Source of the DNA: JALXCG01 sp026991065 [NCBI: Gemmatimonadota bacterium]
GTDB taxonomy: Bacteria; GCA-2686955
Assembly (NCBI GenBank): GCA_026991065.1
Contig: JALXCG010000391.1
Coordinates: 1-6,148, forward strand
Reading direction: 5' to 3'
DNA length: 6,148 nt
In this document: in pieces, positions 1-5,765 of the stretch
How positions within the stretch are numbered: the first letter of the stretch is position 1
Layout of the letters: each line of letters begins with the position of its first letter
The notes under the pieces: model-generated
Seen by the model: only the letters and a program-made list of their open reading frames with translations
Told to the model about the DNA's origin: nothing
The model's database searches: none
Position numbers and translations under genes: made by a program

Positions 1-789
1 CCCAAGCTCCTCGCCGAGGCCGCCGAGCGACCGCAGGTGGCGACCGCGGGGGCTGAAGAACTCAACCCGGTGCCGCCAGGCGTCGCACACAGCGATGCGG
101 CCATCCGCGGCCTGCGCCACGGCGACCGGGGCGGCGAAGGTCCAGCCGGCCAGTTCCGATTCCGCCAGGTGGGGGTGGGGCCAGCCGGCGGTGTCGAGGA
201 GATGGACCCGCTGCTGTTGGGTTGCGCAAACCAGGATGGTGCCGCCGTGCCCCGGGGCGAGGCCGCGGGCTTCGAGCAGCGCGCCGCGGGGCAGGCCGCG
301 CGCATCCCCCCGGTAGTTGCCGCGGGCGTCGTAGCGATGCAGCGCATCGGCGCCGCTGTTCAGCACCCAGATGTCGCCATTTCCGGCCACGGCGACGCTG
401 GTTGGGAACTGAAGCTGCACCCGTCCCTCGGCGGCGTGGTGAATTCGCCGCCGCACCCGACCATCCCTGGCGAGGAGCAGAATCCGGTGCTTGCCGCTGT
501 CCGCGACCACCAGGTGCCCGCCGCTGCCGCACGCAACTCCGTGTGGAGACGCCAGATGCGCTCGCTGAAAGAGAAACCCGTCGCCCAGCAGCGGCAGGCT
601 CGAATGCAGCTTGTGCAGATCAGTGACTGCGTAGCGGACCCACCACACACGGGGGATGCGCAGCGCCAACGACCGCAGTCGAGGAGGCGCCCAGGCGGTC
701 AGGGGCCACTCGCCCAGATGGCGCCGCACCAGCCCGAAGCGGAGTTCGCCTTGCTCCCGGATCAGATGCAGAACGTGGTGAGGCTTCAT
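1..789 (-). CDS. NHL-repeat (beta-propeller) protein, 5' part, cut by left edge
   Basis: Reading the minus strand from the ATG at 789 gives 263 codons with no stop before the window edge, so the C-terminus is missing. After an N-terminal segment of about 75 residues rich in Arg, Leu and Trp, four NHL-like repeats follow, at about residues 76-115, 125-160, 170-207 and 215-255. Each has the pattern 'P-x-G/S-V-A-V ... G-x-I/L-x-V ... H-R-(hydrophobic)', for example SPHGVACGSGGHLVVADSGK (81-100) and FPTSVAVAGNGDIWVLNSG (128-146). Such repeats form beta-propeller blades used for protein or ligand binding; the specific role is unknown. I see no signal peptide or membrane segment, so a cytoplasmic location is the default guess. 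The start is uncertain: a GTG lies two codons upstream (795-793), neither start has a good ribosome binding site, and the frame stays open further upstream, though that translation looks non-coding. The gene diverges from the oxidase operon and shows no obvious functional link to it. Confidence 0.8.
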   Translation of the reverse strand, partial: MKPHHVLHLIREQGELRFGLVRRHLGEWPLTAWAPPRLRSLALRIPRVWWVRYAVTDLHKLHSSLPLLGDGFLFQRAHLASPHGVACGSGGHLVVADSGKHRILLLARDGRVRRRIHHAAEGRVQLQFPTSVAVAGNGDIWVLNSGADALHRYDARGNYRGDARGLPRGALLEARGLAPGHGGTILVCATQQQRVHLLDTAGWPHPHLAESELAGWTFAAPVAVAQAADGRIAVCDAWRHRVEFFSPRGRHLRSLGGLGEELG

Positions 790-972
790 ATTCACGTGGG
801 GTGGCGCAAGTTGTGTGCCGATCCGGTCGGCGTTGCGCGACCGGTGTTCGCAATCGGCGCTGTCGGATTCTCTTACGTCCTTTCCCGTCTCTTGTATGGA
901 GTTTCTTACACCGCGAGGGGGCGGTTTGAAGAGGTGCGAATTCAGGGCTGAGTATTTTTCTTTCGCAGGGTA

Positions 973-1001
973 TTGGCAAATTGAGGTTGCGCCGTTACGA
1001 T
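973..1001 (+). promoter_or_regulatory. Candidate sigma70-type promoter for the oxidase operon
   Basis: TTGGCA (973-978) matches the -35 consensus TTGACA at five of six bases. After a 17-base spacer, TACGAT (996-1001) matches TATAAT at four of six, including the key first, second and last bases. Transcription would start near 1008, giving a leader of about 130 bases before the sco start at 1141. This is a consensus match only; the organism's sigma factor preferences are unknown. Confidence 0.35.
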
Positions 1002-1016
1002 GACGAGACCCTACGA

Positions 1017-1030
1017 TTGTGCGAGATCAA
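1017..1030. promoter_or_regulatory. Candidate FNR/CRP-family box
   Basis: TTGTG-CGAG-ATCAA matches the FNR-type consensus TTGAT-N4-ATCAA at eight of ten defined bases, with a perfect right half. It lies about 16 bases downstream of the candidate -10, a position from which a bound regulator would be expected to block transcription. That would fit oxygen-dependent control of a terminal oxidase. By my rough estimate a match this good has about a one in seven chance of arising randomly in a region of this length, so the call is tentative. Confidence 0.22.
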
Positions 1031-1039
1031 CTGTCGAGT

Positions 1040-1063
1040 AGACTCCTGCGGTCGTAGGAATCT
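1040..1063 (+). promoter_or_regulatory. Imperfect palindrome / leader hairpin upstream of sco
   Basis: The left half AGACTCCTGCGG and the reverse complement of the right half, AGATTCCTACGA, agree at nine of twelve positions. As RNA this can fold with outer pairs 1040-1042/1061-1063, one C/A mismatch (1043/1060), then six pairs 1044-1049/1054-1059 including a G-U, and a GGTC loop. It could be an operator or a hairpin in the 5' leader; no T-run follows, so it is not a standard terminator. Its function is unknown. Confidence 0.3.
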
Positions 1064-1140
1064 CTGGTCATGTTTCATGGCTGCCCCATCTTCTCAATCC
1101 CCGCCGCTTCGTGACGAGGCGAGCCATTGCCAGGAATCGA

Positions 1141-2007
1141 ATGCCGAGACGTATCTTTGGAATCGCTGCCGCTGCCACGGTGCGTGAACGCCGCCCGGGC
1201 CGCGGGTGGTTCGCCGCCGCGCTGAGTGGAACTGCACTTCTATTGGCGATCAGCGCAATACTGATGCGACCGGGTGGGGCGCGGGCGCAGGAGAGCCAAA
1301 CAGCCAGCCCCACCTTCGATGAGAAGCTCGGCGAGATCGTTCCGGGTGACATCGAAGTGATTCTGGATAACGGCAGCAGGGCGCGCCTGGCCGATCTGAT
1401 CGACCGCCCGACCATTCTGTCGATGGTTTACTATGAATGCCCCGGGCTTTGCACCCCGCTGCTCAACGAAATCTGCGATGTGCTGGGCAAGAGTGACCTC
1501 GACCCCGACCGGGAGCCGTTTCAGTTGCTCACGGTGAGTTTCGAGCCGCGCGATACTCCGGCCACGGCGCGCGCTAAGCGGGACAACTACGCGGCCCTGT
1601 TGAGCCGGCCTCTGCCGCGCGATACCTGGCGCTTCTGCACTGCCGATGCGGCCAACATTCAGCGTCTGACCGGGGCGGTGGGCTTTACCTACAAGCGGGT
1701 CGGCGAAGACTACATTCACCCCGGCGGAATTGTCATTCTGTCGCCGACCCGCAAGGTCGTGCGCTACTTCTACGGCACCGAATTTCTGCCCTTCGACTTC
1801 AAGATGGGGGTGATCGAGGCGGCGCGCGAAAATGTGCTGCCGACAACCGCGCGCGTGTTGCGTTTCTGTTACAGCTTCGATCCGGCGGCGCGCGGCTATG
1901 TATTCAACCTGACCCGCGTGGTGGCGTTCGTGATGCTTTTCTCGGCGGCTTTTGCCGTGGGGGTTCTTCTTTTGGTTACCCGGCGACCGCGCCGGCGGGA
2001 GACTTGA
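1141..2007 (+). CDS. sco: SCO1/SenC family copper chaperone for cytochrome oxidase assembly
   Basis: This 288-residue protein belongs to the SCO1/SenC thioredoxin-fold family, which delivers copper to, or reduces the cysteines of, the CuA site of oxidase subunit II. The copper motif C-P-G-L-C is at Cys100 and Cys104, within YYECPGLCTPLLNEI, and the conserved distal histidine is His193 in DYIHPGG. A hydrophobic stretch at about 23-42 followed by a possible ARA/Q cleavage site (49/50) is a signal peptide or anchor. A second membrane segment at about 258-279 ends in a basic RRPRRRET tail, so the copper domain should face the periplasm and be held by the C-terminus. I chose the ATG at 1141 because AGGA lies five bases upstream (1132-1135); the frame is open to a GTG at 1111, which has no binding site and would add ten residues. 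It is the first gene of the operon, and its stop is four bases before the ctaD start, consistent with co-transcription. Confidence 0.9.
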   Translation: MPRRIFGIAAAATVRERRPGRGWFAAALSGTALLLAISAILMRPGGARAQESQTASPTFDEKLGEIVPGDIEVILDNGSRARLADLIDRPTILSMVYYECPGLCTPLLNEICDVLGKSDLDPDREPFQLLTVSFEPRDTPATARAKRDNYAALLSRPLPRDTWRFCTADAANIQRLTGAVGFTYKRVGEDYIHPGGIVILSPTRKVVRYFYGTEFLPFDFKMGVIEAARENVLPTTARVLRFCYSFDPAARGYVFNLTRVVAFVMLFSAAFAVGVLLLVTRRPRRRET

Positions 2008-2011
2008 TCCA

Positions 2012-3661
2012 ATGCTTGCTGTCGATACACCCGGCTCCGTGCGACCGTCGCCCAGCTTTCTGCAAGATGCAGGGGGGCGGTCGGGGATCGGCGCCTGGAT
2101 ATTCAGCACCGACCACAAGCGCATCGGCCTGATGTATGCGGCGGCGATGTTCACCTTTTTCATCGTCGGCATGTGCCTGGGGCTGACCATGCGCCTGGAA
2201 CTGATGTTTCCGGGCGAGCAGTTTATCAGCGCCGCGGCCTACAACCGCATCTTCACTCTGCATGGCGTGATTATGGTGTTTCTCTTTATCGTTCCGGGCA
2301 TTCCGGCGGTATTGGGAAATTTCATGCTGCCGCTACAGCTCGGCGCAGAGGATGTCTCCTTCCCGCGGCTGAACCTGGCCAGTTGGTGGATCTACATGAT
2401 CGGCGCCGCGATGGCCCTCGCCTCGCTGGTGGTCGCCGGCGGCGTTCCGGACACCGGCTGGACCTTCTATGCGCCCTATAGCGTGCGCACCGACAGCAGC
2501 GTATCTCTCGCCGTGATGGCGGCATTTGTGCTCGGCTTCTCCTCGATCCTCACCGGCTTGAACTTCATCACCACGATCCATCGCATGCGCGCCAAAGGGA
2601 TGACCTTCTTTCGCATGCCGCTTTTCTGCTGGGGGCTCTACGCCACCGCCTGGATCCAGGTGATCGCCACGCCGGTGGTGGGCATCACCCTGGTGCTGCT
2701 GATGCTGGAGCGCACCCTGGGCATCGGCTTCTTCGACCCCGGCAAGGGCGGCGATCCGATTCTCTACCAGCACCTTTTCTGGATCTACTCCCACCCGGTG
2801 GTCTATGTCATGATCCTGCCGGCCATGGGGATCATCTCGGAGATCCTGCCGGCATTCGCCCGGCGCACGATCTTCGGCTACAAGGCGATCGCCATGTCTT
2901 CCATGGCCATTGCCGCGGTCGGCTACCTTGTGTGGGGGCACCACATGTTCACCGCGGGCATGTCGGACACCGCGCGCTGGGTCTTCAGCCTGCTCACCTT
3001 TCTGGTGGCGATCCCCACCGGCATCAAAGTCTTCAACTGGCTGGCGACACTTTATAAGGGGTCGATCGAGCTGTCGGTGCCGATGCTCTACGCCTTTGCC
3101 TTTATCTTCCTCTTCAGCATCGGCGGCTTGACCGGCATGGTCAACGGTGCGCTCTCCACCGACATCCACGTGCATGATACCGCCTATGTGGTTGGGCATT
3201 TCCACTACACCATGTTCGGCGGGGCCGGCATCGGCTTTTTTGCCGGGCTGCACTACTGGTTCCCAAAGATCACCGGGCGCATGTACAACGACCGGCGGGC
3301 GAAGATAGCCCTGGGGCTGATCTTTGTCGGCTTCAACCTGCTCTACTTCTCCATGCTGATCATGGGAATCCTGGGCATGCCGCGGCGCTACGCTGACTAC
3401 CTGCCGGAGTTTCAGCCCTTCCACATGGCTTCGACCATCGGCGCTCTCATCCTGGTGCCAGGGCTCCTGCTGATGCTGTGGAATCTGTTGCACAGTGCGC
3501 GCACCGGGGCTCCGGCCGGCCCCAACCCCTGGCGCGCGACCACGCTGGAGTGGCAAACCGCTTCGCCGCCGCCGCTGCTCAATTTCGAGGTCGCTCCGGA
3601 GGTCACCACCGGCCCCTACGACTTCACCCACGATCCGCTTCTTCAGGAGAACCCAGCATGA
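2012..3661 (+). CDS. ctaD: Cytochrome c oxidase subunit I (aa3/caa3 type, A2 class; coxA)
   Basis: This is the catalytic subunit of the haem-copper oxidase, an inner-membrane protein of 549 residues with about 12 transmembrane helices (about 37 to 492), a normal length for the family. Ligands are all present: His84 (TLHG) and His398 for haem a; His396 (VVGHFHY) for haem a3; His261, His310 and His311 (WGHHMF) for CuB; and Tyr265 for the His-Tyr cross-link. Lys339 in IPTGIKVFNW is the K-channel lysine, and Asp114 in GAEDVSFPR matches the D-channel entry. The usual glutamate of GHPEVY is replaced: the motif is YSHPVVY (259-265), which marks type A2 oxidases. The C-terminal tail has the common NPWRATTLEWQTASPPP segment. 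The ATG at 2012 is chosen because GGGAG lies upstream (1997-2001) and it follows the sco stop by four bases; a longer frame from 1952 would overlap sco deeply. The stop overlaps the ctaE start as ATGA. Confidence 0.97.
   Translation: MLAVDTPGSVRPSPSFLQDAGGRSGIGAWIFSTDHKRIGLMYAAAMFTFFIVGMCLGLTMRLELMFPGEQFISAAAYNRIFTLHGVIMVFLFIVPGIPAVLGNFMLPLQLGAEDVSFPRLNLASWWIYMIGAAMALASLVVAGGVPDTGWTFYAPYSVRTDSSVSLAVMAAFVLGFSSILTGLNFITTIHRMRAKGMTFFRMPLFCWGLYATAWIQVIATPVVGITLVLLMLERTLGIGFFDPGKGGDPILYQHLFWIYSHPVVYVMILPAMGIISEILPAFARRTIFGYKAIAMSSMAIAAVGYLVWGHHMFTAGMSDTARWVFSLLTFLVAIPTGIKVFNWLATLYKGSIELSVPMLYAFAFIFLFSIGGLTGMVNGALSTDIHVHDTAYVVGHFHYTMFGGAGIGFFAGLHYWFPKITGRMYNDRRAKIALGLIFVGFNLLYFSMLIMGILGMPRRYADYLPEFQPFHMASTIGALILVPGLLLMLWNLLHSARTGAPAGPNPWRATTLEWQTASPPPLLNFEVAPEVTTGPYDFTHDPLLQENPA
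2786..2806 (+). other. YSHPxVY signature of A2-type oxidases in ctaD
   Basis: Residues 259-265 of subunit I read Y-S-H-P-V-V-Y. In A1 oxidases the matching stretch is GHPEVY, where the glutamate passes protons at the end of the D channel. In A2 enzymes such as the Rhodothermus marinus caa3 oxidase, a Tyr-Ser pair one helix turn away is proposed to take over that role. His261 is a CuB ligand and Tyr265 its expected cross-link partner. Confidence 0.9.
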
Positions 3662-4338
3662 GTGTCGCCAATGCCGCCGGCATGACGCTCCCCGCCGGAA
3701 GCGCCGTGGATCCCGCCGCGGATCCCGCCGCCGCCCACGGCGCCGCCCACCACCAGGACTACGAGGGCGACAAGACGGGGATGTGGCTCTTTCTCTTTAC
3801 CGAGTTCGCCCTCTTTGCCGCCCTCTTTGTGATCTATGGTGTCTACCGCATCATCTACACGCCGGAATTCCACCATGCAGCGGCCAATCTGAATGTTGCC
3901 GCCGGGGTCACCAACACGGTGATTCTGCTCACCAGCAGCTTGACCATGGTGCTGGCGGTCAACGCCCTGCAGCGGGGCGAGAACCGCCGTTCAATGGCGC
4001 TGCTCTGGGCCACCATGGCGCTGGCGCTGGCGTTCATGGTGATCAAGTATTTCGAGTGGGGTGCCAAATTCGAGCACGGCCTCTATCCCGGATCGGAGCA
4101 TCTGCTGGCGATGGATGGCGGTGAAATCGTCTTTTTCGGGCTCTATTTCGTCATGACCGGCCTGCACGGGATCCACGTTCTGCTCGGGGTGGGCGCCATG
4201 CTCTTCCTGCTGCCGCGGATCAAGAGTGGCCGCCAGAGTGCCACCAACTACACACTCACGGAGAACGTCGGCCTCTACTGGCACCTGGTCGATGTGATCT
4301 GGATCTTCCTCTTGCCGCTTTTTTATCTCACCAACTGA
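3658..4338 (+). CDS. ctaE: Cytochrome c oxidase subunit III (coxC)
   Basis: This is a 226-residue member of the COX3 family, a non-catalytic membrane subunit that binds subunit I and stabilises its proton uptake and turnover. Five transmembrane helices are visible at about 42-62, 82-102, 113-133, 157-185 and 205-224, the short bacterial form that lacks the first two helices of the seven-helix type. Family landmarks are KYFEW (130-134), the HGIHV stretch (170-174) and the C-terminal YWHLVDVIWIFLLPLFYL (207-224). The first 40 residues are a polar, Ala/Pro/His-rich tail containing a duplicated DPAA. The start at 3658 overlaps the ctaD stop by four bases (ATGA) and has a strong AGGAGA (3645-3650) seven bases upstream, so translational coupling with ctaD is likely. 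The frame is open further upstream inside ctaD, but that part is out-of-frame shadow sequence. Confidence 0.95.
   Translation: MSVANAAGMTLPAGSAVDPAADPAAAHGAAHHQDYEGDKTGMWLFLFTEFALFAALFVIYGVYRIIYTPEFHHAAANLNVAAGVTNTVILLTSSLTMVLAVNALQRGENRRSMALLWATMALALAFMVIKYFEWGAKFEHGLYPGSEHLLAMDGGEIVFFGLYFVMTGLHGIHVLLGVGAMLFLLPRIKSGRQSATNYTLTENVGLYWHLVDVIWIFLLPLFYLTN
3708..3731 (+). repeat. Perfect 12-base tandem duplication inside ctaE
   Basis: GGATCCCGCCGC occurs twice back to back (3708-3719 and 3720-3731). Being a multiple of three it keeps the frame and gives DPAA-DPAA in the polar N-terminal tail of subunit III, ahead of the first membrane helix. Replication slippage is the likely origin. Confidence 0.9.
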
Positions 4339-4374
4339 GTGCGACGGCAACGGAACCCGGGAGAAACAGGAATC

Positions 4375-4767
4375 ATGGCCAACCAAGCCAACCAACAGGA
4401 ACAGGCGGCGCGCCCGGAGGGGGCGGCGGGCACTGCTTCGGGCAACGCCACGGACAACATCACCGGCCCCGCCACGGGCAACGCCGCGGCGGCGGTTCAC
4501 CATCTGCTGCCGGACAGTCTCTTTGTCGCCGTATGGGGCGCGCTGGTTGTGCTCACCGCGATCACCAGCGGTGCCTCGGTCTGGTTTCCCGGCACCGTCG
4601 GGCACACCGTGGCGCTCATCGTTACACCCCTCAAAGCCGCCCTGGTGCTCACCTTCTTCATGCACCTCAAATATGAATCCGTCGGCTTTCGCGCCATGCT
4701 TTTTGCCACCCTCGGCATCGTGGTCGTTTTCCTCGGGCTGACCTATATGGACTATCTCTACCGCTGA
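4375..4767 (+). CDS. ctaF: Cytochrome c oxidase subunit IV, small membrane subunit (COX4_pro/CyoD-like)
   Basis: This 130-residue protein looks like the small prokaryotic oxidase subunit IV, which helps assemble or stabilise the subunit I-III core and has no cofactor. Three transmembrane helices lie at about 48-68, 77-97 and 105-127. The most typical stretch is KAALVLTFFMHLKYE (87-101), joining helices two and three, a hallmark of this family. The first 40 residues form a low-complexity tail of Asn, Gln, Ala, Gly and Thr with two similar GNAT/PATGN units, longer than the tail I expect for this family. I chose the ATG at 4375; AGGA at 4368-4371 is rather close to it, and GGGAG at 4359-4363 is at a looser but acceptable distance. 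A GTG at 4339 would add 12 basic and polar residues and is less likely. The gene sits 36 bases after ctaE and 8 before ctaC, within the same operon. Confidence 0.88.
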   Translation: MANQANQQEQAARPEGAAGTASGNATDNITGPATGNAAAAVHHLLPDSLFVAVWGALVVLTAITSGASVWFPGTVGHTVALIVTPLKAALVLTFFMHLKYESVGFRAMLFATLGIVVVFLGLTYMDYLYR

Positions 4768-4775
4768 GGCCACCC

Positions 4776-5672
4776 ATGATTCAGGCATCGAGTTATGCCG
4801 GCGTTGTTGATGACGCCTTTATCTTTATTCTGGGCACCAGCATCGTGCTGCTCATCGGAGTCACGCTGACGATGCTCTTTTTCGCCTTTCGCTACAGCCG
4901 CGCGCGCAACCCGGTCGCCGCCCAGATCGAAGGCAACATGGTTCTGGAGACCATCTGGACGGTGATCCCCACCGGTCTGGTGCTGATGATGTTCTGGTAT
5001 GGCTGGACCGGCTTTCGCATCATGCGCGATGTCCCCGAGGGGGCGATGGAGATCGAAGCGATCGGCCGCATGTGGTCCTGGGCATTCCGCTATCCGGATG
5101 GCCACACCAGCGACGAACTGGTGGTGCCGCTGCACCAGCCGGTGCGCCTCACCCTCACCTCCGAAGATGTGATCCACAGTTTCTACGTGCCGGCCTTCCG
5201 CATCAAAGAGGATGTGATGCCGGTGGCGCGTCCGGAAAACCGCAACCATCTCTGGTTCCAGGCGGAAAAGACCGGCGAATTCAACGTGCTCTGCGCCGAG
5301 TACTGTGGTGAGCGCCATTCCAAGATGCTCTCCAAGGTCCGCGTGCTGCCGCAGGAGGAGTATGACAACTGGCTCGCGGCGGCCGCCGTGACCCAGGTCG
5401 ACATTCTCAAACTCAAGGGCTGCACCGCCTGCCACAGCCTGGATGGCAGCCGCATTGTCGGCCCCTCTTTCCGCGGCATCTTCGGCAGCACCGAGACGGT
5501 GGTCAGCGGCGGCACCGAGCACCAGGTGGTGGTGGACGCGGAGTATGTCCGCAAGTCACTGGCCGAGCCGCTGGCCGATGTGGTCAAAGGTTACCCGCCG
5601 GCCATGCCGCCGCAGCAGCTCACCGACGACGAGATCGCGGCGGTGATTGCCCGCTTGCAGGAGTTGCGCTAA
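4776..5672 (+). CDS. ctaC: Cytochrome c oxidase subunit II with fused C-terminal cytochrome c domain (caa3 type; coxB)
   Basis: This 298-residue protein accepts electrons and passes them to subunit I. Two membrane helices (about 14-36 and 58-78) precede a periplasmic cupredoxin domain (about 90-195). The dinuclear CuA site is complete: His134, then Cys173, Glu175 (backbone ligand), Cys177, His181 and Met184 in CAEYCGERHSKM. Trp100 in GRMWSWAFRYPDG matches the electron-entry tryptophan. Residues 207-298 are a class I-like cytochrome c domain with the haem site C216-T-A-C219-H220 and Met277 in YPPAMPP as probable sixth ligand, which makes the enzyme caa3-type. There is no obvious cleavable or lipoprotein signal; the first helix probably serves as anchor. 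The start at 4776 has GAGG (4766-4769) overlapping the previous stop, six bases away. SCO from the same operon is the expected CuA assembly partner. Confidence 0.96.
   Translation: MIQASSYAGVVDDAFIFILGTSIVLLIGVTLTMLFFAFRYSRARNPVAAQIEGNMVLETIWTVIPTGLVLMMFWYGWTGFRIMRDVPEGAMEIEAIGRMWSWAFRYPDGHTSDELVVPLHQPVRLTLTSEDVIHSFYVPAFRIKEDVMPVARPENRNHLWFQAEKTGEFNVLCAEYCGERHSKMLSKVRVLPQEEYDNWLAAAAVTQVDILKLKGCTACHSLDGSRIVGPSFRGIFGSTETVVSGGTEHQVVVDAEYVRKSLAEPLADVVKGYPPAMPPQQLTDDEIAAVIARLQELR
5410..5672 (+). other. Cytochrome c domain of subunit II
   Basis: Residues 212-298 of subunit II form a monohaem cytochrome c domain, with CTACH at 216-220 and Met277. Residues 229-277 align without a gap to residues 70-118 of the next gene's product, 26 of 49 being identical. 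Shared stretches include TETV, VKG and the K-S-x-x-E-P-x-A-D pattern. Confidence 0.9.
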
Positions 5673-5765
5673 ACTAGACCTTTTTGTTCAGGAATTCCGC
5701 GGCTCGCTGCGCGCCCCCGCGTTTGCGCCGCGCCCGCGTCATCTCCGCCCAGTTGGAAAGCACCC

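Larger units (their letters stand above)
790..1140. other. Divergent intergenic control region
   Basis: About 350 bases separate the start of the minus-strand NHL gene from the chosen start of sco. It is visibly less GC-rich than the flanking genes, particularly around 860-1070. Frames that are open here give low-complexity or Arg/Cys-rich translations without recognisable domains, so I do not call a gene. It should hold promoters for both directions. The plus-strand side has a promoter-like pair (973-1001), an FNR-like dyad (1017-1030) and an imperfect palindrome (1040-1063), each listed separately. On the minus-strand side only weak -35/-10 matches were seen, so no promoter is assigned for the NHL gene. 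Confidence 0.6.

Noticed and set aside
910-925. Small inverted repeat ACCGC/GCGGT with a 6-base loop.
   Set aside because: A 5-base stem in GC-rich DNA is expected by chance, and nothing around it supports a terminator or operator.
37-951. A 304-codon open frame on the plus strand over the first kilobase.
   Set aside because: Its translation has no recognisable domain and is biased toward Arg, Pro, Gly and Gln. The opposite strand gives a clear NHL-repeat protein, so this is a GC-driven shadow.
974-990. TGGCA...TTGC resembling a sigma54 (-24/-12) promoter.
   Set aside because: The GG and GC elements are 12 bases apart instead of the required 10, and that spacing is strict for sigma54.
981-1187. 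A short plus-strand frame of 68 codons between the divergent genes.
   Set aside because: It has a Cys/Arg-rich translation with no domain and runs into the sco coding region in another frame.
2333-3631. A 432-codon minus-strand open frame opposite subunit I.
   Set aside because: The translation is rich in His, Gln, Asp and Gly without any domain, the usual antisense image of a membrane protein gene with strong codon bias.
4758-5522. A 254-codon minus-strand open frame opposite subunit II.
   Set aside because: It is antisense to a gene with complete CuA and haem motifs, and has no domain of its own.
5673-5765. Possible terminator between ctaC and the cytochrome c gene, suggested by the T-run near 5681-5685.
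   Set aside because: Only a 4-base AT-rich inverted repeat (AGTT/AACT) precedes the T-run and it is not adjacent to it. No stable GC-rich stem is present.
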